Of a stretch of 64,000 nt of DNA, positions 12,422 to 23,309 are shown piece by piece. Every line of letters starts with the position of its first letter. The first letter of the stretch is position 1. Source of the stretch: Zygnema cylindricum (taxonomy: Eukaryota; Streptophyta; Zygnematophyceae; Zygnematales; Zygnemataceae); NCBI GenBank assembly GCA_037447655.1, contig JBBHKE010000724.1, positions 22,930-86,929 on the forward strand, given 5' to 3'. The position numbers and the translations under genes were made by a program. Below the pieces are notes generated by a model that ran no database searches, was not told where the DNA came from, and was given only the letters and a program-made list of their open reading frames with translations.

Positions 12422-13189
12422 GTGTGTGTCTCCATGTACTTGTAACTTAGAGGAATTACTTTGTTTTTTAGCGCAGATCCGGCGGACCCGGATTTCAAGT
12501 GTCTCTATGTGTAAAACCGAAATTGTTACTTAAGGGTGTGACGATTGTATACGCTGACAATGCCCGTGACGGCTGTCACCGTCTACAATCTGTGATGACA
12601 CACGTTATTTTCCGTAACTGCTTGTGACGTCGCGTGACTTTTCATGACATTGTACACCTACCGCCCTCCAGCCTGTGCCGTTTGACGGTTGAAGGAGATA
12701 CGTTTTGCCTTTGCGTCTATTGTCGAGTAGACGTGAAATGGCATCGGAACCTTGAGACCCCTGCAAAAAAAAAATCCGTACCGGATGGAAACAGACAAAA
12801 CAAAACAAACTGTGTACTTCTCTTTGTCGTATTAAATAAAAACGGACAAAACATAGCGAATCGTGTACATTTCCACGTCGCTTGAAATTGTTTGGAAATT
12901 TACGGCACGTGCGAATATATGTTCCTATTTGTGTATAGAAAATCCCTAATCTTAAAACACATCGCGCACGTGTTTTAAACATAAGGTTGAAGATGACGTT
13001 TTTTGTCGTCGAAGTGGGTCGAAAAACACAAGACGACAGATTTTCGTACATCCTAAGATCGAGGATGACGCAAATTGTACTCTACAAATTTGCTATTTCT
13101 TCGTACGGTCGGAACTTAGGCAGTACGGCGCTAAGTTTTAGAGGAAAACGACAGAAAAAAAACCCTTACTTAGATACATGGAGACACAC
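12422..13189. mobile_element. TIR element, family C, 768 bp
   Basis: A perfect 15-base inverted repeat, GTGTGTCTCCATGTA, at 12422-12436 and 13175-13189. No transposase ORF. Most of its body reappears inverted at about 38850-39475 and in part at about 21180-21640. The segment 12422-12512 also matches the inverse of 26930-27020. Confidence 0.65.
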
Positions 13190-13344
13190 CCTTAATCAAA
13201 ACGAAACGAAACACTTTTCGACGTCACTCCAAAAATCTCGCTATCTCTCCACTCCAAATGTAGACCGTCCACGTCTTGCTAAATGAAGCAACGTCTCATT
13301 TTCTGAATTTTTTCGTACATTTTAGCCGTACACAGAGTTTACTA

Positions 13345-14234
13345 AGGGTACTTTCGCATGTGCTAAAGTTACAGTTATTTTTTGTCGTTTTCCTCCATAA
13401 CTCCTCCAAAACGAGAAAATCAGCAGCCATACCAAAAAATGAAATTACCACCGTACAAGTTGTGTTACCTTGAAACTTTATATATACTGGAGTTTGCCGT
13501 CTAGCGCGATGCAGTTTGTCGTCTAACACGTTTCGACCCACTTTCGCGTCCTTCCAGCTCATCATCAAACTTTATGTAAAATCACCTCGCAAGGTGATTT
13601 TAAATAAAGTTCCATGAGGTGAGCGAATAGGCAGATGCTGTCGCACGTGTCATAAGTTTTTGACAATTTTTGTGCGCATACAAAAAAAAAACCCACTACA
13701 CGTTTCCAGCATGTGCTTGACTTTTTTCCGTGTGATTTTTCGTACATGGGCCGTGGAGGGGTTCTCGACCAACGGACGCCATTTCGCAAATGCGAAGTTC
13801 GTGAAAGGGCCTCTCTCTCTCCCTCTCCCACTGTCGCGTCTATCTCACAATTATAGCAATGGAAAACGTCGATAATGGTATCAAACGAAATATCTATAAA
13901 AACGATTTATTTTTACTATGTTTGGGCGTAATTTGATAGCAAGTAGAGTGATAAGAGACTAAAATGCAAATCGCGAAACCATGGCGGAAATTTTTATAAT
14001 TTGTGACGTCGACGCTATCGTAATCTGAGCGTGACGCCAAAATGTCACAAACCCTAAATACGTGTCACAAGTGAAGCTAGTCGTCTGAACCTGGCTTAAC
14101 ACCGCGTCTACATCGTCCACAATCTAAAGTAACGTTCATTTCTTTACATAGGAATACCCTCAAAGTAATACGAAAAATCAACCCTAAAAACAAAGTTACA
14201 AGACTAAAGTTTTAGTTACATGCGAAAGTACCCT
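13345..14234. mobile_element. TIR element, family D, 890 bp
   Basis: A perfect 17-base inverted repeat, AGGGTACTTTCGCATGT, at 13345-13361 and 14218-14234. The body has no transposase. A diverged second copy of the body occurs at about 19690-20550 in the same orientation, sharing an ATGAAATTACCACC motif, a hairpin around CGCAAGGTGATTTT, and AAAATGTCACAAACCCTAAA. Confidence 0.65.
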
Positions 14235-15520
14235 AAATTTACGAAGAGTTCAAAAACTACAAAAAATAAGGCATTTTCGTATAAAAGTTGAAAAAAGTAC
14301 TAATGAAACCTTTATGGAAAAACTAGAACGCCTGCAATGACCAAATAACATCAAACACTACAACACTGTGGTGTCATGTCGCACATCGACCAAATTCGCG
14401 ACTATATATCAGCTGGTCGATGCGTCCTTGCAATGTACATTCGTAAATTGGTAATTCGTAACGTTGTGTATCAGTAGCCACTTGTCAATAACCGATATGC
14501 ATTTTTTTTGCTTACCAAAAATCAATAAATTGGCACGGTATATTGGTAGTTTTGTTATTGCGATAAAAAACCGATAGTGTCGCGATAACACTGGTTTCGA
14601 TAACTATCGGCGATCGTACTCTAGTCCGGAATGGATTTTGAACAAAATTTCCAAAGCCCACCCTCTCTCGAGGTCATGACATTTCCGTATTTATTTCGTA
14701 CATCTCTACTGTACCATAAAATTTGTGTTATTTGTAAAAATACATGGGTATCCTTCACCGATCGATGACCGATATCTACCGGTATCAATTATATTGTGTC
14801 GAGTTTATCGCGATAAGTTTTTACCCAATATACAACACCAATAATTTGGTATCCAATCAAAGCGATGCATTCACTTAATGAAAAAACTATGATGCGATGT
14901 GTCATTGCGTTAATAAAATATTATCGATAAAACAATTAAATAAAAAAATTAAATATCATCATGCACTAAAAGTTCGTATGGGAACTGGTATTTTATAGTG
15001 GGTCTAACCGACTTTATCAGGTTAATCAGCAATTGCGGCATAAGAGCAAAAATAAGTTCACCACAACAGTGTTTAATGCCTTCCCCTTACCAAAGGCAGT
15101 TCATTTGGGACAAAGAAACAAAAGGCTTCAACGTTAGAGCGACTTCAACTATAAAACGTCAAAGTAAAAGTGCTCAGCGTAGGATCAACATTCAATAACT
15201 AAGGCGACTATAAGTGGAACATATAATACCATAGGGTAATGGACAATACCACCGTAAAACATCAAAGTTAGCACGAACCACATAACCATTAAATTGGTAA
15301 TATGATTCGAATGTGAGGTGTAAGGCAATGACTTGCAACATAGATATCACACAGTCAAAACTTATCGGTGATTTGCGCAAAATTTTCGGGTTGAGTTTGA
15401 AGTTGTTAATTTATAAATGTAATAAACATTTACTAGTGTGTATGCAAATTTGTAAAATCTAACACTTCAGCATGAATCGTTATCAATGTCAAGAATGTAG
15501 TAGTGTGAAGAAAAAAACAA
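14235..15520. other. Non-coding, with CGATA-rich palindromic stretches
   Basis: No gene seen. 14560-14620 and 14755-14830 are rich in ATCGCGATAA, CCGATA and related palindromes, like the termini of the element at 37420-37705, so diverged transposon ends are likely. Confidence 0.4.
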
Positions 15521-16486
15521 TGTGAAAAGGTACTTGACGAACCTAGGAATTAATCCTGGTACCTGCCGTCCGTCAAGTCACCAGTAGCCGGTACCTTTGT
15601 CCGTTTAGTCTACGACTAGTACTAAGGTATATTGGGTTTGATATCTATATAAACATGTACACGTAGGATTTTTCATTTAGCTGGATTACGGTTTATTGGA
15701 CATAGAAAAAGTTGTACTATTAGTATCGGACGAAACGAATAGTACGGGCATTTGTTTCGATAGTCCGTATTAAATACCGATATCAATCGGACGGCCGTGG
15801 TAAGCGCCGGCTTCGCGGAAAGGACAATTTGGCAGTTTGCGGACTCCGCCACTCCGGATGACACGTGGCATCATCATACGGGTTTACGGAATCTCCGGAA
15901 CGGAAGACAACAAATCCGCATGTGACAAATATCGCATAATGGCGACGTCGAACACTGTCCGTACAGAAAGTACACCGGCATCTGTACTTTATTGTACAAT
16001 ACAGTCCTGTGATTGGTCAGTACCTCAGAACTAGAGGGTTTAGAGAGGGGTTTATGACTTAGAATATTTTGGGTAGGTAGCGGCCTCTTCAGAGAGCATC
16101 TTGTATAAATGGCAAACTTTGGCCAGCCATATCAATAAATTCAGTTGACCATTTTTAGTGATTCTTGTTGGTGCGGACTCAGAGGAGTCTAGGCTACACA
16201 AGGGTGTAGTCGGTCAAAGTTTTTACCTGCCTGGTTGGCTCCATTTTTAAGGGAAAGTCAAAGTGGGTGAATGTGTCCAAATCTCATAATCTAACTTTGC
16301 ATTTTGTGGTGGAAGTGGTGGAAGTGAGCACACAGAAAGTCTAATTTCACAGGGGTGCACTTGTAATGGGGTTCTGATTGTCAAGGGGTCAATCATTTGG
16401 GTTTATAAAAACTTGGAGTCTACACTATCTAGATTAGCTTCTTTTGATCTGCGAAGTATGTGTGGCAATGGAGCCCATATAATTTC
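15521..16486 (+). mobile_element. 5' LTR (5'-truncated) of gag-only element
   Basis: About 960 bases closely repeated at 18558-19520. It holds a TATA-like TATAAAT at 16104-16110 and an AATAAA at 16134-16139, both conserved in the second copy. The 3' end of similarity is near ...GGAGCCCAT.TAATTT. It lacks the roughly 180 bases that begin the 3' LTR at 18376, so its left end is probably deleted. A conserved antisense ORF (15673-15864 here, 18655-18897 in the other copy) is probably a by-product of LTR identity. Confidence 0.7.
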
Positions 16487-16491
16487 AAGTT

Positions 16492-17490
16492 ATGGGCCCA
16501 CCATCTAGGGTGCCTATGTTCGATGGAACAAACTTCACTTATTGGGACTTTACATTGGAGGGATTGCTTTTCGAGAAGCACCTATGGGGAATTGCTTCAG
16601 GACAAGTGAGATGTCCGCCACCTGGCTTTGGAGGAGCTCACTATAGAGAATCATATGGGGCTGCCCAAAATATCAACTGGAGTTCAGATGCTACAGAAGG
16701 TGAAGGGAAAAACCTTGTCGTGGAAGGGGAAATAGGGGAGAAGGATAAAGGGACGTTTATGGTGACGGGAGCTAGGCTTTCGGCTATTGTTCCACTTGTG
16801 CGGGTTATAACTGAACCAAAAACTCAAGAAAATGACAAAAAAAATTGGGAATATAAAAACACTATAGCAAAACATCTCATACTTAGATATATGTTTAAGT
16901 CCATAGTTATCACTCTATTAAATCTAACCAAGTTTTCTGAATTTTGGGAAACACTAATTCGGATTTATAAGAGTGAGACTATACAAAGGCAGCAATTAGT
17001 AAAATAAGAAATAGAGGCCTATGTTTATAAATGAGGTAGCATGATAGAGTTTTGCAATGATATTGCTACGTTATATGTTGAGCTAGATAGTGAAGGATAT
17101 GTAGAATCTAAGGAGAGAAAGATTAATACACTAATCATGAAGCTCCCAGATGAGTACGAAGACATCATTTACCGTATGCAAGGAATGGATGTCTCCTCAT
17201 GGACTTGGAGCATTACCGTGGGGATAATTCTTGTGAGGGAATGCACTTTGGAGCTTCGTAGGAAAAGTGACAAGGTGACTGCATTTACAGCTGGTGGTGA
17301 CTAGCGGAAGTGTGATCGTGAGGACCGGCGGTGACGAGTGGAAGCGTGATATGAGGAAGAAAGACAAAGGTAAACCTTATCGGAACGTTGGTGGAAAGAG
17401 ACGGAGAGGAAAAGAAAGGGGAGTTTAAAAAAAAAGGGTTTGCTTCTTTTGTAGAGAACCTAGTCACTATATAGAGGAGTGTCCTCGTTT
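16492..17490 (+). pseudogene. Degenerate gag of an LTR retrotransposon
   Basis: An ATG at 16492 opens 171 codons that look like the Ty1/copia gag N-terminus (PMFDGTNFTYWDFTLEG, like FDGxNYxxW). The frame is closed by TAA at 17005-17007, continues in frame past a TGA at 17032-17034, and resumes at 17041-17304 (ELDSEGYVES, LIMKLPDEYEDIIYRM) to a TAG. After a frameshift, a zinc knuckle of the C-x2-C-x4-H-x4-C type (CFFCREPSHYIEEC) lies at 17441-17482. Family assignment rests on motif order. No protease, integrase or reverse transcriptase follows before the 3' LTR. Confidence 0.7.
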
Positions 17491-17584
17491 GGAAGAACTT
17501 AGAAGTTGGAGTGTGAATGAGGAGGAAGAAGGGGAAGAGGAGATAGAGGATGAAGAAATCTAGGAGTTTCATCGCATTGGTAGA

Positions 17585-18082
17585 ATGGAGAAGAGAGAAA
17601 AATACACAGAAATTCCACGAACGCAACAATGTGTTTTTGGAGGTATAAGGGAAGTAAAGAGGGAGGAGGTATTTGAGGATGTCGAGGAGTGTAGAGTGTA
17701 TGACTTAGAAATGAGAAAGTCAGATCTAGGATCCCTAAGTGAAAACGGAAAAGATATAATTAATGAGGATAATTTCATAGATATTTTGGAAACTGAAAAC
17801 TGGTCGGAAATGGAGACTTCAACGGATTCCGAGGAAAGGGGAAAAGTAAATCTAGAGGGGGCTCTAAAGGATAGGGGAGAAGGGAAATGTTTAATGAAAG
17901 GTTTAGGGGAGGAGAAATATTTTGTGGGAATAAAAATAGAAGGTGATAGTGGAAAGAAATTGATGGGAGAGAGTAAGGAAAGTTCAATTTTTGGGGATAC
18001 TGGGCTTCACATCCCTAAAGGGAGTGATGGCATTTATGAAGGTGTGCTTGTAAAAGGGTTAGCATCTGGGTGTGTGTTGTAG
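17585..18082 (+). CDS. Acidic ORF downstream of gag, 165 codons
   Basis: An open frame inside the LTR element, in the same frame as the zinc knuckle and separated from it by a TAG at 17561-17563. It is rich in Glu, Asp, Lys and Gly (VEECRVYDLEMRKSDLGS, ETENWSEMETSTDSEERG) and has no pol motif. It may be the acidic tail of gag-pol left after pol was lost, or chance. Not recognised as any family. Confidence 0.35.
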   Translation: MEKREKYTEIPRTQQCVFGGIREVKREEVFEDVEECRVYDLEMRKSDLGSLSENGKDIINEDNFIDILETENWSEMETSTDSEERGKVNLEGALKDRGEGKCLMKGLGEEKYFVGIKIEGDSGKKLMGESKESSIFGDTGLHIPKGSDGIYEGVLVKGLASGCVL

Positions 18083-18375
18083 ATTGGAAATGGAGTTGGC
18101 TGTTTGGATTGCAAGAGGGAAATCTGATTTAGTGTGGATAGAAAGGAGATGAGGTGGATAAAATCTTCGCTCGGATTTATGAAAAGTGGGATGCTAAATA
18201 AAATGTGTGGTACAATTTTTATTCCGGTTCATCAAATGCATTGTTTTAAATACGATAATATTTTTCTTGAGTTTTATGAAAAGAAAAGGAAAAAGAAGAG
18301 AAAAAAAATGGGGAGGGGGTGTTTGTTTATTTGTTTGTGGGAGTTGAAAGGAAAATATAATAGAAAATAAGGGGA

Positions 18376-19520
18376 GTGTTGATATTTTAGTATTTTCTAG
18401 GTCAATTAGGATAGAAAAAGAGCAGAGGCAGCCTGCCTCTAACTCCCTTCTCCAAGCCCCCACACTTGTCGTACTCACTGAAGGCTGGATTTGGAGCTAG
18501 AGCCATAGCTGCCTAAGCTCACTAGAGAAGGCAGGGGTTGATTTAGGTAGATGTACCAAAAGGTACTTGACGGACCTAGGAATTGATCCTGGTACCTGCC
18601 GTCCGTCAAGTCACCCGTAGCCGGTAGCTTTATCCGTTTAGTCTAGGACTAGTGCTAAGGTATATTGGGTTTGAAATGTATATAAACATGTACATGTAGG
18701 ATTTTCCATTTAACTGGATTACGGTTTATTGGACATAGAAACAGTTGTACTATTAGTACCGGACGAAACAAATAGTACAAACATTTGTTTCGACGGTCCG
18801 TATTAAATGCCGATATCAATCGGACGACCGTGGTTAGCGCCGGCTTCGCGGAAAGGACAATTCGGCAGTTTGCGGACTCCGCCACTCCGGATGACACGTG
18901 GCAACATCATACGGGTTTACGGAATCTCCGGAACGGAAGACAACAAATCCGGATGTGACAAATATCGCATAATGGCGACATAGTACACTGTCCGTACGGA
19001 AACTACACCGGCATCTGTACTTTATTGTACAGTACAGTCTTGTGATTGGTCAGTACCTCAGTACTAGAGGGTTTAGAGAGGGGTTTATGACTTAGAATAT
19101 TTTGGGTAGGTAGCCGCCTCTCCTAGAAAGCATCTTGTATAAATGGCAAACTTTGGCCAGCCATATCAATAAATTCAGTTGACCATTTTCAGTGATTCTT
19201 GTTGCTGCGGACTCAGAGGAGTCTAGGCTACACAAGGGTGTAGTCGGTCAAAGTTTTTACCTGCCTGGTTGGCTGCATTTCTAAGGGAAAGTCAAAGTGG
19301 GTGATTGTGTCCAAATCTCATAATCTAACTTTGCATTTTGTGGTGGAAGTGGTGGAAGTGAGCACACATAAAGTCTTATTTCACAGGGGTGAAGCTGTAG
19401 TGGGGTTTTGATTGTCAAGGAGTCAATCATTTGGGTTTATATAAACTTGGAGTCTGCACTATCTGGATTAGCTTCTTTTGATTTGCGAATTCTGTGTGGC
19501 AATGGAGCCCATAGAATTTT
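18376..19520 (+). mobile_element. 3' LTR of gag-only element
   Basis: Begins directly after a purine-rich GGGGAG with TGTTGATATTTTAG, the canonical copia polypurine-tract/LTR junction. A further purine tract lies at 18283-18317. From 18558 on it repeats the 5' LTR closely. TATAAAT is at 19138-19144 and AATAAA at 19168-19173. The right boundary is uncertain because both copies share GGAGCCCATA.AATTT, which one would expect to lie partly outside the LTR. Confidence 0.7.
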
Positions 19521-19689
19521 AGTACTGCCGTACCGCTGTTACAACCGTACGAAGATATTAAAAATGTTAAATGTGTAATTTGCGTTATCGTCAAACTTAT
19601 AATATACTACATGTTGTCATCTTGTGTGGTTCGACCCATGGCCACGTCAGGAAACGTCATCTTCAAACTTTACCATAAAACACATCTCA

Positions 19690-20550
19690 TGGCACTTTCC
19701 CATATGATGTAGTTAGGGTTTTTTTTCTGTCGTTTCCCTCCAAAAGTTAGCCCTCAATGAGAAAAACCGCAATTGCACCAAAAAAATGAAATTACCACCA
19801 TACAATTTGTGTCACTTTGAAACTATAAATGTAATGCAGTTTGTCGTCTAGCGCGTTTCAACTCACTTTCACCTCCCTCCAGCTCATCTTCAAACTCTTA
19901 CTCAAGTCACCTTCGCGAGGTGATTTTAACTGAAGTTCCATGATCCCAACGAGTAGGCATACGATGTCGCACACGTCGTAGATTTTTGAAATCTTTTATG
20001 CGCGAAGTACCAAAAAGAAAACCCACTGTACGTTTCGAGCATGTGGGTATTTTTTTTTATGCAATTTTTTTTCGTACATGGGTCGTGGAGGGGTCTTGAT
20101 CAACGAATGTCGTTTTGTCAAAAGCAAAGTTTGTGAAGGCTCCTCTTTCTCCCTCCCTTCTCCCATTCCCTTGTCTATCTCACTATTTTTGCAATGAGAA
20201 ACGACAAGAATGGTATCAAATGAAAGATATATGAAAAATATTAGTTTTGATTGCCTTTGGGCTTGTTTTGATGGCAAGTAGAGTGAGAAAGAACGAAAAA
20301 ACAGAATCGGAAAACCATGGCGGACAATTTTAGAATTAGTGACGTCGTCGCTATCATAAGTGAGCGTGACGTCAAAATGTCACAAACCCTAAACATAAAC
20401 AATGTCGCAGAAAACCACTGTACTAGACGCCTACAGGTCTACAACCGTCGCTAGTTTGTAAACGTCATCAATTATCGCAAGTTTTGTAGTGGTCTACAAC
20501 CTTAACAAATTACACCCACGTCTACATCCGTCATAATTAAAGTAACGATT
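19690..20550. mobile_element. Diverged copy of TIR family D
   Basis: Colinear with 13345-14234: CTGTCGTTTCCCTCC, ATGAAATTACCACCATAC, an AGGTGATTTTAACTGAAGTTCC hairpin region, GGTCGTGGAGGGGT, CCATGGCGGACAATTTT and AAAATGTCACAAACCCTAAA occur in the same order. The ends are eroded, and a second element (20578-21056) sits just beyond. Confidence 0.55.
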
Positions 20551-20577
20551 TTGTTGCGTTACATCGGAACGCTCTGA

Positions 20578-21056
20578 TAGCCTGTTCCCACCGGAGCATT
20601 TCCCATTTTGATGATTTTCCGAAGTATGATAATAACATGAAACTTTTAAAATCCTTTGTATGTGCGAAACTTTCTTTCTATTTGTCGAACGTCGATCCTT
20701 TCGTTTATAACCTATTCCCACGGGAAAAAAAATCACTTCCGCAACAGACCAACGTTGGAATAATGTACGACTTTCTATGAAAACCGTACAAACGAGCTTC
20801 CTCAAAATATTGCCGGATATTGATGTCGGGTTAAAGTCGCGTATTTTGCCGAAAAGCTGACGTAGTCAAAACAACATCCGGACGGCTATTTCATTGTACT
20901 CGCGCGAAACAACTGCAGGACTTTGAATTACCGTCGTCATCCTTCGAACATTCAATACTACAGGTTTGTTTTCCCGCGTATGTTTGATGACGTCGAAGCG
21001 TGTACGTTTTCCGATCAGTTTTCGAAAAGTCGAATGCTCTGGTGGGAATAGGCTAT
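20578..21056. mobile_element. TIR element, family E, 479 bp
   Basis: The left end ATAGCCTGTTCCCACCGGAG and right end CTCTGGTGGGAATAGGCTAT are imperfect inverted repeats. The interior has further partial copies (for example CCTATTCCCACGGG near 20710) but no transposase. Confidence 0.55.
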
Positions 21057-21179
21057 GAAAGTAGTATGGAAAATCTTTGCTAAAAAACAAAATAACGAGA
21101 TTAAGTTTCGGTATACACAAATTTAAAAAAAAGCTTCGTCGCACGAGTCAATTTCTTTGTTATTATAGGACGATTTTAA

Positions 21180-21640
21180 ATGTCAAGTAAAAGTACACGA
21201 TTTGCTTTGTTTTGTCCGTTTTAGTTTAGAACGACGAGGAAAAGTACACAGTTTGTTTTGTTTTGTCTGTTTGGGTCCACTACCGACTTTTTTTGCAAGG
21301 ACGATGCCATTTCACGGCGACCGACATAGGTCACAATTGCGTACTGGAATATGTACCTGATCCGTACCTAGCCGACCGACCCAGAACGGATTTCGGGTGC
21401 AAAGTTTTTGGCGGCCATCCGAATTCGGTTAGCCGGTTCAAAAACAACAAAAAAAATATCGGGTACGACCACATTCTGGTACCCGATTGTGACCGTCGAA
21501 CAGCACGGGGCTCGAAGGCTTTACGTCTACAATGTCACGCTGAGACATGCAACGTCACAAGCAGTTTCAAAAATAATGTGTAACAAACACAGATTGTAGA
21601 CGTTGACAACCGTCACGAGTATATGTAGACGTCTACAATC
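21180..21640. mobile_element. Fragment of TIR family C
   Basis: Contains the TTTGTTTTGTCTGTTT, GATGCCATTTCACGGCGACC and TACAATGTCACGCTGAGACATGC segments that also occur at 39200-39480 and, inverted, at 12560-12800. ORFs here (for example 21263-21583) belong to the repeat and have no domain. Confidence 0.5.
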
Positions 21641-23070
21641 ATCATAAACGTAAGTAAAAATATTACGCATTGAAACACTTAAAAGAGTGTACGGAGAATC
21701 TTTCTTAAAATACAAAGTAGCTCTTCTAAATGAAAATTACATGGGACGCACTCTGATAACAATGGGACAGTGTACCTTTATGGAAACTATAAACCGTGTG
21801 GACTGTATATATGAATACTGTAAATTGTGTGAGCTGTACCTGTTTGACACTTTCGTGCTCATTTGCCACCGGACACTTTCGCTTTTATGTTTCAGTTACT
21901 CTTCTTTGCGATATCACCATAAAAAGTCGACTGAACGCGCGATTAAATATTCAACGGTTGTCAAGTGAAAATGTTTGACTTAAAAAAGAAAAAGTACGAT
22001 TCTGTTTGCCGTCAATTTGTACAAATTTTGTTCACTTTTGGACGTGAACTCTTTAGTCTTTAATATTCCCTGTCTCGCCAAGATCACACAGGAATTAACA
22101 CGTTGAGGGATGTTTTAACTAAAGTAGAGTATTTTTCTTTACTACTTGGCCTAAAAAACCACTCGTTTTTGAAAGAAACATCCACACAGCGCCACTCAAT
22201 AGCACTGTATCACTTAGTTCAACATTGTTTTTGTCGGTTTCTCTCCTTTGGAAGTCTAGTTTCTAAAGATCGATTTTTAACAAATACCCTTCCTTTCCAC
22301 TCTTAAATTTAAGCCTCTCCGGTTACATCGCCCCTCTTGTTTTGGCTTGGCCACTCTCACCCGCCTTTTATCGACGGTTTATGAAATTATGTGGTCTCCA
22401 TTAACCCACAAAATGAGCAGCCTATGTAAAACCTCTAGGATAATATTTGCCCCTTTTAATTTCCCACTAAATAAGTGCCGTCTAGGCACAAAAGTATTAT
22501 GACCACCCTCACCCTTGTGAGGACAAGACTCTCCTGAGTAAAACGCCAAAAGAATCACTAAATTTGCTCCCCTGAGCAGTAAGTTATGTTTGGCCAAAGA
22601 TGGCCTATAAATACAAAAGGTCACTTGGAGAGAGGCGCCTCAAACACGCTAAGTCCCTTAACTCCTACTCACAACTACCTACTACTCTACCCTAAGCCAA
22701 TCAAAAGAGTGTATAGTACAAGAAGGTACAGTGGCCGATTGTACTTCTTGTACGACCATTGTACAACATGGCCTTCTAGTTGACACTTGTCAACTTGGGA
22801 GCCATCGTTCCTCCTCCCATCCTTTCCGGCGTCCAATGATGTGGCGCCACGTGGTACAGCGCGCCGCTATGTGCGAAAGCCGCCAAAGATTCATTCGGGT
22901 TTGGCCGGGGCGACGACGTCCGTCCGATAATGTATTTTACACGGTTAGATTCGCGTCCGCGAGCGCCGCTTGACTATAGATGACGTTTCGTCAATTTTGG
23001 TATGTTTAAGTGAAAGTGACGTTTTGCGTAACACTTTAATTAATTATCGAACCACATACGTTCATCATTT
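21641..23070. other. Non-coding, possible promoter or solo LTR near 22605
   Basis: No gene recognised. A TATA-like CCTATAAATACAAAAGG near 22603-22619 is followed by pyrimidine-rich, leader-like sequence, as in LTRs or plant promoters, but no matching second LTR or downstream ORF is seen. Confidence 0.3.
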
Positions 23071-23074
23071 TGTT

Positions 23075-23275
23075 AGCGCCTTAATGGTTCAGGCGTACGT
23101 CTACTTAGTACTCTACACACCAAGGTTCAAATCCTATTGAGGGCAACATTTTGGTAATCTATCAATCTGTCTGCCTCTCTGTCTGTTTCTTTTTGACTGC
23201 TTGTTTCTTTTTGACTACGTGTTTTTTTCTGACTATGGCGACAACCATGGTGACTGTCTCTCTCTCTTTCTTCAC
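23075..23275 (+). mobile_element. Possible tRNA-derived SINE
   Basis: Has a B-box-like GGTTCAAATCC (about 23124) roughly 40 bases after TTAATGGTTCAGGCGT, which could be a weak A box. A TCTG/TTTTTGACT-rich tail follows. It does not fold into an obvious intact tRNA, so a SINE is more likely than a tRNA gene. Low confidence. Confidence 0.3.
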
Positions 23276-23309
23276 TCTAGAGTCTACATCAAGAAGTGAA
23301 TATTAATTA

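Noticed and set aside
15673-15864. Antisense ORF conserved between the two LTR copies
   Set aside because: Conservation follows from LTR identity; there is no evidence of selection on the frame.
21263-21583. 106-codon ORF
   Set aside because: It lies within a dispersed non-coding repeat (family C) and is not conserved as a frame in the other copies.
23075-23150. Functional tRNA gene
   Set aside because: Only a B-box-like motif is convincing; no matched acceptor stem or anticodon arm was found.
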